64,000 nt of DNA, from contig CM034392.1 of the NCBI GenBank assembly GCA_019925095.2, forward strand, positions 14,217,887 through 14,281,886, written 5' to 3'. Source of the stretch: Dendrolimus kikuchii (taxonomy: Eukaryota; Arthropoda; Insecta; Lepidoptera; Lasiocampidae). Shown in pieces: positions 32,901-42,179 of the stretch. Every line of letters starts with the position of its first letter. Position 1 is the stretch's first letter. The translations under genes were made by a program, and so were the position numbers. The notes below the pieces were generated by a model that was not told the origin of the DNA, made no database searches, and saw only the letters and a program-made list of their open reading frames with translations.

Positions 32901-35900
32901 TTACGTACAAATTACAAAATGTCGTGGTTTTTTAGCAATGCCGTACACAATATTTGATTTTATAATTATTAATTAATAGAGTTTACCCCGCGGCTCTGCC
33001 GCGCGTCAAACTCTAGTGCGTACCTCTTGTTTTAAGAGCAGGCGTTAATACAGGATATATTGTATTGTATTTTTATATTGGTGCTATATGCCTCGGAAGA
33101 TTTATCGCAAACTATCCCATCTACCGGGATGAATAGTATCTATGTCCATTCTCGGTATTCAGACAGACAGATCGACTGAAAGTCGCATTTTTTTAAAGAT
33201 TATGAATTTTTATATCTATACACTTGATAAATGATTGGTCCCCCATACAAACTTTAATATCCTATTTCAACCCGTTCTAGTTTTATTTATATAACTAAAT
33301 ATTGTGGAAACTACCAAACTACCAGCATAAACTACCGAAAATAGTAAAACTACCAACCAGAACTACCACAACTACCAAATCTGCCAAACAAAACTACCAA
33401 AATTACCTAAACGACCAAAATGACGAAAATGGCCAACCACAAATAAAAAACCTATCCTAGTTTCCGGGATAAATTCCATTTCTGAAGCCACCTTGTGCAT
33501 CCCACAGTAATCCATCGGATACCATTCTCATTCTCTTTTCAATAATCTTCGCATACACTTTAGATGCTGTGCTGATCAAACTGATGGCCCTGTAGCTGGC
33601 GCACTCCATACGTGACCTCTTACCTTTATACAAGGGCACGATGACAGCGCGCCTCCAGTCCTTGGGAATCTTTCCCGTCCTCCAGCACAAGTTGCATAAG
33701 GATAGGAAAGCGTCCCGGACGCAGGTTCCACCATATTTGATCATCTCAGCAGACACACTATCGATTCCTCCTGCCTTTCCATTTTTCAGACTTCTTATCG
33801 ACCATTCGATCTCTTCCAAAGTGATCTCGGATGCTGACTCCTTTGGAGTCGGTCACAGACTCAGTCGTGGTGCCAGCATCCGCGATATTATCATACATTT
33901 CTCTAAAATATTCACTCTACGCGCTAACACCTCTTGTGGGTTAGCAAGAACGTCCCCCCCCTGCTTTAGATTTTATTCTTTCCATTCTAGAAGCTGACGA
34001 ACAACCCCGAGACTTCTTAACCTCTCTTCAAAAGAGTTTGGTATTCGCCTCGAAGTTCTCCGTCAGCTTCTGTTCTTCTTTCAATTTTATTCTTTCGCGC
34101 TTCTCTTTCACTAAAGCTTTGGTTTCATTCTTGCAGAGGCGATAAATTTCTTTCTTCATCTCTTTCATACTGTCATTCTGTTGCAAAGCAGCAACATAAT
34201 CCAGCCAGGCTTTTCTCTTTCTCTCTACGCTGGATTTAACATCCGCGTCCCACCATTCATCACCTTTCGTTGTTATGTGCCTCTTTGCGCATCCACATGC
34301 TTCTTTTGCGCTTTCCACTATACTTTCTTTCATACTATCCCAGTCATTATCCACATCTAAGTCGGAGAAGTCCCCTTTTGCAAGCCTTTCTTCGACTAGG
34401 CGCGCATACATACTCCTACACTAACATCTTCCAATTTTTCACACTTTATTCTCTCAAGCTCCCCGAAATTGGTACGCACTCGCCAGTGTCTCCACTTCTT
34501 GAAAAGGCCCACAAACCGGCCTATCACCAGGTCCGTTTGAACAGTGGGGCCTATGTAGGCTCTTGTATCCATTATTGTGTTTCGGAGGCGACTATCTATT
34601 AAAATCAGATCAATCATACTTTTCTGATCATTCATTCCCCATGTATACGTGTGAATATCCTTATGATGGAATAAGGTGTTCGACACAAGCAAGTTTCTTT
34701 CCATGCATACGTCTATGATTGGCCTACCACCATCGTTCACTCTCTTGTCACCATAGGGTCCAAGGACAGCCTCAAGGCCGTCTCGTTTGGTCCCCACCCA
34801 GCCATTAAGATCACCACACATAATTAGTCTTTCGTTCCCTTCAGCCAGATTCAGAATTTCTCTTACAGACTCTCGCACTCGGGTGAATTCTGGTCAGAAT
34901 TGTGGCCCTCTGGGCCAGCGGGGATCGCGACGAGCACGCTTCTGACATGACCCCCAAATTAATCCTAAAATTCAAGTAATTGTGTTTTTATTATAATTAG
35001 TAGGCAAGTCGTCACGCTAAAATTGGACATTCTTTCTATTGATATACCTAATGCACGTATTTCGTAATTAATTGTATTGTTTATTATTTTTTTGTCTAAA
35101 TGACGGGTTTCCGATAATTTTAGTGTCCTTATTATACCATAGCAAACCATATTTATAGTCTTTAAATACAAAAATTGCATAATTTTAGGTTCCGCGTTTT
35201 TCCCCATTTACCGGACTTATATTGAGTTAGAGTAAGTTTGAAGGATTCTTTATGGTTCAAAGAAGCCTTCAAACTTAGACTAATTCAATATGAATAAGAA
35301 CGTTACTATTCGAGGAACCTCAGGTCACCAGGAGGTGACAGGAGGTTCCTCGAAGAGTTTGGATTGGGTATAGATATAAGCCCGGATGATTTTAATGGTG
35401 AATATGTTTAGTAATATATTTAAGACTAATTTTTTTTTTTGATATATACATACTGACTTGGCAAGCGTGCGATTATTTGCCTAGTTACGGATATACCTAA
35501 CCGACTGTTCGTGTGTATAAAATAAATAGTAAATGGTTAGCAGTCGGTTCTGGTACTCGCCGGCCGCTTTTGCGGCACGCTCGCTTTGCTCGCTCGGCTC
35601 GTGCGCTTTGGTCTTTACATAACCTAACCTAACTGACTGTTTGTGTGTATAAAATAAATAGTAAATGGTTACCAGTGTGTTCTGGCATAAAGCTAACCTA
35701 GTGACATCTCCATATAGAGTTATCGAACTATAAAGAAAAAAAAACTACTGTATTTCATTATCGTATTTTTTATCATGGCATTATTATTTAAAATTAAACT
35801 TTATTTTTAGACTTAAAATCAGTTTTAGTGAATATTTAGTGGTTAAAAACAGCTTTAGTAGTGTTATAAAATACGTGAATATATTTCTAAAGTTAAATCT

Positions 35901-36444
35901 CACTTTATTATTGCTAAAATTACCAGATCATTGTTGTGAAATTTAAATATCCATAATTAATTGAAAACGTTTTTTCTCCACTCAAAATCAGTTTTAGTTG
36001 TATAACAACAATTTATAAAATAAGTCTTAAATATATTCCTAAACACATTTACCATTAACATCATCCGGGATTTTATCTATACCCAACCCCAACTTTGCAA
36101 TTCAAAATTGTTTTTAAATGCAATGTACACTTAAAACAAAATAATAGTTTAAAATATTTTGGACAAGAAAACAATTACAAACGTTGCTTATGATAAAGCT
36201 TGAGATATGGCAAATTACAATTTTAATTTGTTTGTAAGTATAAGCAATAAAGCTAAGCCTGGTATCCTTTCACAGTTGAGTCTGGTATTGGTAGATAGTA
36301 ATACAACTTACAAGATCTTAGACTAAAATAAAATTATTGTGTTATATTCTTACAGGTGATATAAAAAATTATGATATTGAAGATGACGAGAGCGATGATG
36401 ATGATGAAGATGTAATACAAAAGCCGAAGAAAAAAAGGAAATAG
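29964..36444 (+). CDS. Two-exon gene for a 102-aa protein with acidic then basic tail
   Basis: Exon 1 is 29964-30183 (donor TCCA|GTAAGT) and exon 2 is 36356-36444 (acceptor TTCTTACAG, stop TAG). The join completes a Ser codon and keeps the frame. The N-terminal half (KKKLKNTMSLINFVISENGV to SLEDFRVAANETLTKMIEES) looks helical. The second exon is a run of Asp/Glu (IEDDESDDDDEDV) ending in QKPKKKRK, a nuclear-localisation-like basic cluster. The layout of a small helical domain plus acidic tail recalls small nuclear accessory subunits such as GON7 of the KEOPS complex, but I cannot show homology. The 6.2-kb intron is packed with mobile DNA. It shares its upstream region with glycerol kinase. 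Confidence 0.75.
30250..30495 (+). repeat. Repeat copy paired with 34962-35196 (inverted)
   Basis: The two stretches share long blocks such as TGGTTTGCTATGGTATAATA and CGGAAACCCGTCATTTAG, plus CAATTTTAGCGT. They lie in opposite orientation about 4.5 kb apart in the same intron. Identity is high by eye. Class unknown. Confidence 0.65.
30571..30880 (-). repeat. Copy 3 of the ~330-bp retroposon-like family
   Basis: Nearly full length, with a T-rich left edge corresponding to the A-tail. The foldback element at 30896 begins close to its other end. Confidence 0.7.
31638..32889. mobile_element. hAT-type element with 8-bp target duplication
   Basis: It begins CAGCGTTGCCGAATG and ends GGCAACACTG, giving inverted CAGYGTTGCC tips. 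It is flanked by AATCTGAG at 31630-31637 and 32890-32897. The interior has many TACGGCAATT-like motifs near both ends and no transposase, so it is non-autonomous. It contains the LINE tail at 32689. Confidence 0.85.
32689..32851 (+). mobile_element. LINE 3' tail, longest copy (copy c)
   Basis: It encodes RSLKNRRACMTRVMNVKEAS followed by CKNKPKWRSVVRAYPARELA and TGA, then (ATGT)n. It is flanked by the 10-bp duplication GTGTACGGCA (32679-32688 and 32852-32861). Confidence 0.88.
32965..33300. other. Non-coding with a Helitron-like GC patch
   Basis: GAGTTTACCCCGCGGCTCTG with a hairpin (CGCGGCTCTGCCGCG) near 32981-33003 resembles the 5550 fragment. The remainder holds degenerate repeat sequence. 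Confidence 0.35.
33307..33438. repeat. Decayed CTACCAAA-type minisatellite
   Basis: About a dozen variants of AACTACCAAA follow one another (CTACCAAACTACCAGC, CTACCGAAAATAG, AAACTACCAACCAG, ACTACCACAACTACC, and so on), drifting to GACCAAAATGACGAAAATGG at the right end. It lies just beyond the truncated LINE. Confidence 0.65.
33447..34945 (-). pseudogene. Decayed APE-type LINE (endonuclease + RT N-terminus)
   Basis: Three minus-strand segments follow in order. 34878-34396 has an AP-endonuclease core (MCGDLNGWVGTKRDG; TYTWGMNDQKSMIDLILID). 34411-34028 is a linker region. 33819-33457 has the start of reverse transcriptase (SLKNGKAGGIDSVSAEMIK, DWRRAVIVPLYKGKRSR, ASYRAISLISTASKV, AQGGFRNG). Stops and frame changes separate them. 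The RT is cut before the catalytic palm and the endonuclease lacks its N-terminus. The clade (RTE/CR1-like) is not resolved. Confidence 0.85.
34962..35196 (-). repeat. Repeat copy paired with 30250-30495 (inverted)
   Basis: See the partner. It ends near CCGCGTTTTTCCCC at 35190-35205, next to the palindromic MITE at 35206. Confidence 0.65.
35206..35305. repeat. Palindromic MITE, family P, copy A
   Basis: Arms TTATATTGAGTTAGAGTAAG and the inverse ...TAATTCAATATGAATAAGA, centred on GGATTC..GAAGCC. Two sisters lie at 37652-37740 and 55567-55665. Confidence 0.7.
35309..35354. repeat. Short hairpin
   Basis: TTCGAGGAACCTC (35309-35321) pairs with GAGGTTCCTCGAA (35342-35354). An inner GGTCACC/GGTGAC pair extends the stem. 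Confidence 0.6.
35490..35700. repeat. Two direct copies of a ~50-bp motif
   Basis: TGTGTATAAAATAAATAGTA followed by AATGGTTA occurs near 35512 and again near 35645. Both are preceded by CCGACTGTT/CTGACTGTT and followed by GTTCTGG. A CG-rich stretch lies between them. Confidence 0.6.
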
Positions 36445-37650
36445 CTGCACTAAAAATGATTAAAGTGTAAATATTATGTTTATGTTCTATTTGTTTATTT
36501 GCTAATGATTAATTATTCTTAAAAATTGAATAAAGTCTATTAATATAAGCATTTTATGGGTGTCATTGTATTACCCATTGCTTAAAAAATAATACTAAAC
36601 AAAATACAAATATTAATTTTCTTTTAACAGCTTTTAAAATGACACGATTGGCATGATATTTGGTATATTGCTTTTGAAAATATATCTTAGAATACTTCTT
36701 ATTTTATAAAATGTGAAATTCCTATGTGATACAGTAGAAAGAAGATGAAAACTTTTGGGTCAAAAAAATGTAATGAGTTGAGATGTGGCTTAAAAAAAGT
36801 ATTATATTTTTCTATTACACAATGGAAAACATAAGCCATAAATTCTATTTGGAAGACAAAAAATCTTAAAAATATGGTCACAAATAAAATAATCATAATC
36901 AATTAATGTGAATGAATTTCAACAATTAATCATTTAAAAATACCATAAGATTAATTCATTCAAAATAACTATACCCACTACAATTAAAAAAAATATATTT
37001 AAATGAAATCTTAAAATCACTTTCATCTTTTTACAATCATGGCCCAAGACTATATGAAAGTGTATGTGTCTCCTTTAGGCTTACGAATTCACATAAAAAG
37101 TGGTAGTATGTATTTTTATGTATATTTCAAAGTCCCATAGCTATTTTTGTAAAAATGCAAACTATATAACTATGTGAACACCAATGTCTAACACAGATTA
37201 TGCCACTTTGTTTAACTATGGATACATACCCTGAGCTTGTTAGAAAACCTCTTGATGTTATTGTATAACGGTCTGAAAAAAGAATATACTTTCATAATTG
37301 TAAATTTGAATAGAACAACATAAATTTGCCTAATTATAAACATAATTAATGGCTCACTTTGCAGCTCCTTGAAAAAGCCGCTCTTGCGTATTGCACCCAA
37401 TGCACGTTCGCTTACATAGATAATACACTATTCACTTACTTCCCGGCCAGCGTGTGGTGGGTATGTATGAAATTGTTATATCCATGTGCCTATGTATATT
37501 AGAAATTAAGGGGTCTATCTATATTAGAATTTTTTATATAATTAGAATTTGTAGGATGTTGGTTGAGTTTTAAATAATTTATTTTTGTATTTATAAGCAA
37601 TTTAATATTTAAATGTATTTAATTTATTTATTAATTTATGTATTTACGAT
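36445..37650. other. Non-coding AT-rich stretch
   Basis: It includes the old repeat at 36720-36905, whose inverted relative is at about 58610-58780 (shared blocks include CTTCCAAATAGAATTTA and AAGCC). No exon found. Confidence 0.5.
36529..36534 (+). terminator. Poly(A) signal AATAAA for the small acidic-tail gene
   Basis: A canonical AATAAA 85 nt past the stop supports the exon 2 call at 36356-36444. Confidence 0.6.
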
Positions 37651-37651
37651 A

Positions 37652-37740
37652 TTATTCATATTAAGTTAGAGTAAGTTTGTAGGATTCTGTAAGGTTCATA
37701 ACAGTCTAAGACTGTGAACAGTGTGAATAAGACCGTAAGT
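37652..37740. repeat. Palindromic MITE, family P, copy B
   Basis: TATTCATATTAAGTTAGAGT to GTGAATAAGACCGTAAG. More eroded than copy C. Confidence 0.6.
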
Positions 37741-37803
37741 ATTTAATTTTAATAATTAAATTAGTGTTTAAAAATGACTGAGCTTTGTTATTTTATAATA
37801 TAT

Positions 37804-38895
37804 TGTTACGTGCGAGCCGGGTACGCACTTAGGATTGGAAGGAAACACCAGATTTTAAATAAACGCTTTTATTGACTTCCACAGCCGCACGTAATACCTC
37901 TCCGCGGGGTTGCCCCTATACGCACGACTACGATGCACTGTTCCGACGATAAGGTGTCTCACTCACAATACCGTCGCTGAAATTTTTTTTATTACAGGAG
38001 ATCAGCAGACAGGCAGACGGCCCACTTGATGGAAAGCGGTTACCATCGCCTATGGACATTTGCAACACTAAAGTTGCTACAAATGCGCTGCTGCTCTCTT
38101 AAGGAAGACTGGAACCTGGTCACTAATGCCCAAACACAACTCAAGGTTGTTATGGCCAGATATTTTAGACCAGGGGTGATAGCCATCCAGTCGGGCAAAT
38201 GCCCTACCACCTGGCTGTGGGTTGTTAAGTCGCCTCTTACGACAGGCCGCCCGGCCGCAGGAAATTGTATTCTTTCTCCGTTCCTGAACGGATAAAAATG
38301 ATATTGCGTAGACCACCTCCTGCTACTGCCGCGCTCACCTCCGATATTGCTGCGTGTAACTCGCTTCTGGTTCGTCTCTCGAACTACGCGATACTCCTGT
38401 TTCACTTAACTGTCCACTAAACTTGTCACTAAATCCACCACTTAACTCGTCACTGTCTTCTATTAAACTTTTCTTCCAACTCTTCCGTATCGTACTTGTC
38501 GCTTCGCTGTCTTTAACTGAACTCAACTTTTAAACTGCCCGGTAGGCGCGCCTTACGCTCTTATATACCCGGAAGAATTTTCTGGAACCCATAATTTCGT
38601 TATTCTTTTGTTTACTATCTGTCCCTTACTAAAGATCTATCTATCTATCTCTGTCTTTTCCTTCCCGAACCTTCTATTCGAGAACTTTCGTTTATACATC
38701 TATCCATTTCTAACATCTATCTATCTCTGACTGTCTTTTCCTTCCGGAACTTTCTATTCTAGAACTTTAGTTCATTGTCTATCCCTTTCTAAAATATTTC
38801 CGTCCTTGTCTTTTCCTTCCAGAATTGTCTAGCTTCTACTAAAAGTTCTTAAACTAACTAGATGGTTCCACCGACTTCTACCATCATTCGCCACA
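37804..38895. repeat. Candidate solo LTR, interrupted by a retroposon copy
   Basis: It starts TGTTACGTGCGAGCC and ends TTCGCCACA, with a 4-bp duplication ATAT on both sides (37800-37803 and 38896-38899). Subtracting the insert at 37987-38300 leaves ~780 bp. No second copy or internal region is present, so solo-LTR status is inferred from ends and duplication. It contains CTAT/TGTC-rich sub-repeats at 38630-38830. Confidence 0.55.
37987..38300 (-). repeat. Copy 4 of the ~330-bp retroposon-like family
   Basis: Nearly complete, from the T-rich edge (TTTTTTTTATTACAGGAGATC) to TTCCTGAACGGATAAAA. It is nested in the candidate solo LTR. Confidence 0.7.
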
Positions 38896-38899
38896 ATAT

Positions 38900-41800
38900 C
38901 CTATGTCGCTACACAATGGTGTACAACACGTGTAATAAAAAATATAGGAGTGGCTGTTGTGTACTAAAGGGTGAAAATTGTTTTGAAGTGTAATCATGTG
39001 GGGTATCATTAGAAGTCTTAAAAATTCACAACAATATTTGTTACTTTTATATGGTGCATTTCTTTTTATGATATTTTGTTTAAAATTATCTTAATTAGGC
39101 TTCTTAAGTGTAGAGCCAGTTAATTTTAATGAAATTACAGATACAATAATCTTATTGCTTAATAGCACCTGTAAAGATTACTGTAGAAAAGTGTCAATGT
39201 ATGTTGTTTATGTATATTATTTGCTCTTAGCCATATGCATAATTCTACATTACAGTAATTAATTATATTTCCTCCTTTTTATTATTATGAGGCTTTACAC
39301 TTTATAGCTGCTTCAAATTAGTCCTAATCCCAATTAAAAAACAATAAATATAAAAGAGTTATTACATTTGCTTTATTCAACATTTTTTATAAAGTTTCCT
39401 GTAACCATGTCTATAGAAAACTATAGATCCATATCGACGGTCGAGACACGGATCAAGCTTACAGACTAGTTTTAATTAAGTACTCGGAATCTACTATAAG
39501 CGCAAGGGAATGTATAATGGTACTTCAAAACCCATATCGCCTCTTTGCTTCAATAACGTGATGAGTCGGACAAATCATCTTATTTTATTAATTATTTGTT
39601 AATTAAATTCGCCCTTTCTGATATTATTTTTCTTAAAAATGATGTATCTTTTAAAATACGTTGTAGATTGACAGAAAAAGTTCTTCTTTAGTTAGGCAAA
39701 CGGTGGACACCGCTGCCCATCAACCTGCTGAATACACAAAGACCAGTCATCGTATCAGCAAATAATTAGTATTAAGTTATAATAGTTTTAATATAATTTT
39801 AATGGTAATGAGTTTAGTCTTGTAAGAACTGTCGAGCAATAAACTTGTCTTTTAAACTGTTTTTTTTAAGACTTCTCCGCGCCACTCTCTCTACTTATCT
39901 CGTTTCTATACAATATTTAATGAAAGGTAAGAAACTCTTCTAAAATTTCAATTTTCAAGAGGACACATTATTGTAGCAAAGAGGCGATGGCTGTAGCCTG
40001 GCCCAGGTGGCGAGAGGTCACTATGTCATTTATGAGACCCAAATGCCGGATAAAATGAAACATGGCTATATTATATGAAGCCAGTAATCGACCATTATAA
40101 TACGGCAGTGAAGCGTGGCCTGTATACGAATAACCAAAAGTGGAGCAGAGACGCATGTTACGGATATGACAGAATCGTGTCAGAATGTTTCGCATGCGTG
40201 GCATACAATAGGAGAGTGGCAGCTTTCAGGTCCATGTTATAATAGCCTTAGTTTTTAAGCTATAGGTATCCTTGCCTATTCATTAGCTTAGGAGCTATAG
40301 AATAGGCAAGGATCCCTATAACTTAGCAAATTAACAATTCAACTGATAGAATTTTTAGGTCTGCTGAATGTTCGCTTATTTTAGAACTTAAATTGCATGG
40401 ATGTACCTTTTTTCTACGTTTGGTTTAAAGCTACAATCTTCCTCTGGAAGTATACATACTATAAAATTCAGTTTTCATAAATTTTGGTTAATAATTCGTG
40501 GAGATCTGAGACTCCTTGAACATTTGGAGACATTTTCTTGTGTATGAGTCGATTCTGGCAACTTTGTAGTTTAAAAATTAGAAATAGAGGGTGGAAATAA
40601 CAAAACTTTTATTTAATTATTTTTATATTTGTTTACCTTAATAACTAAAAGTAACAGTTCTTTCTTTAACTATACATTAATTATTTACATCTCGTACTTA
40701 CGTATTTACATAACCAGCTTTGCTGGTGATTTTTTTATATCTAACTAGTTCTGTGAGATAGAAATAATTTACTATTTTACTGGTCCTGATATTTATGTTT
40801 TGATGTTACTTAAGAATATTGTAACCCGAGATGTGACAGTTATGTTAATTGACGAATTAATTGAATGTTTTAAACAAGTTGAATACTAAACGAAGACATG
40901 GGCGGATGAAGGAGTTGTGTAACATCTTAATTTAAAGATTTTTTAAATATGCATATGCAGCATACAAATAAAGATGGAGTTACACACAAAGGCAAAATGA
41001 TAATAAAAAAATATAGCCCATTTTCTCAATGAAGACCTATTGTAACATGTTCTCTTCATCCATTCATATATATATTACGGAATTCCAGCAGTCGTTACTG
41101 TAATAAAACATGAAACTTATCAAATTTCTGCTTATGATATATTTCAATACAAATAGTTGATTTATGAGTTCATTGTATTTATGTATTTCATGTTTCTTAT
41201 AATATTACTTACTCATTGCGTCATTGTCAGACACTAAGAATTACATGGCAAAAATTTATCATTTATTTCCGTGTATATTTTCGTACACTTATATAATCTT
41301 ATATTCTACGAAAGGAATTACAGTGTCTATTTAACTCCAGTAGGTATATAGATAACGGTAGATTATTATCTACCTACATAACATAATATTACGAGTTTTG
41401 TTTAAATTTGGAATGTCAATACATCACATTGATTTGATCAAATGTTAATCTCTTCTCATAAATTACATACTTTACATTATTAAAATACGAGTAATAATAC
41501 TGGTAATTTATTTTAATAATAAATGCTCTTAACATTTTAAAACCGATGCGTTTTGTATATACTACCTATCAATGATAATATACTACCACTTACGCAAATA
41601 GTAATAAGTGATTGCCATTAAAGCACTAAATACCATAGTGCGAATAAAAAATAGTTTAAATTTAGTTTATTGTACTCAGGGTTTTATTTAAACGTCGTAT
41701 GAAATATTGCTATTCGTAATTATTATGACTACATAAATACATATTTTGTTATGTATTAGTTTTTAGGTCGAGTGCGGTCCCCCACCTCATTGTAATTTAA

Positions 41801-41988
41801 TGATAATTATGATGGAAGACTGCTTCGCTATTATCTTATTGTCTTGTTTATTCGTGATATCACAAATATATGCTTTCATAATGTACTTTATAAAGTGGTT
41901 AGGTATACGAATACTTGATAATACTTGGCCTAGACTTAATTAATTACATGTTTATCATCTGTCTCTATTAGAGCATCACGTGAAAACT
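38900..41988. other. Non-coding region between the acidic-tail gene and the Jockey element
   Basis: No exon is supportable. A moderately open minus-strand stretch at 39968-40204 lacks recognisable domains. The hairpin at 40256-40325 is the clearest structure. 40600-41900 is very AT-rich. Confidence 0.5.
40256..40325. repeat. Hairpin with 26-bp arms
   Basis: TAAGCTATAGGTATCCTTGC (40256 onward) pairs with 40300-40325 with two mismatches around an 18-nt loop. It may be a tiny MITE. Confidence 0.65.
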
Positions 41989-42179
41989 ACTGAACAGATC
42001 ATTCGCCCGCTGTCGTTCGTCGCGCGCGCACGTCTCCCGTTCCGCCTCGGCAGTCCGTTATTCGTGTTCGTTGTGTTCGTTCGTTCACCCGGTCGATCTG
42101 TATTTTTTCTGTGACAGTGCAGTGAAAAGTGCGTCATCAGGTGGTTTTTCCACCAAATCGTTCGTCCCCCTCAGGGACA

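Larger units (their letters stand above)
30896..32945. mobile_element. Long foldback (palindromic) element, split by a hAT insertion
   Basis: The left arm from TACGGCATTG (30896) through ~31270 pairs with a right arm. The right arm runs from ~31305 to 31637 and resumes after the hAT element at 32890-32945, ending CAATGCCGTA. Without the insertion the element is ~790 bp, with arms of ~390 bp around a short centre. It is non-coding and could extrude as a very large hairpin. Family unknown. Confidence 0.75.

Noticed and set aside
38640..38830. Microsatellite or CRISPR-like periodicity (CTATCTAT, TGTCTTTTCCTTCC blocks)
   Set aside because: Blocks are unevenly spaced and diverged and lie in the candidate solo LTR. 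There are no constant repeats with unique spacers.
41780..41815. Possible C-terminal symporter exon (VGDRTRPKN-stop on the minus strand, in phase with 47301)
   Set aside because: Phase fits, but the acceptor is poor, the peptide is too short and I know no matching family C-terminus.
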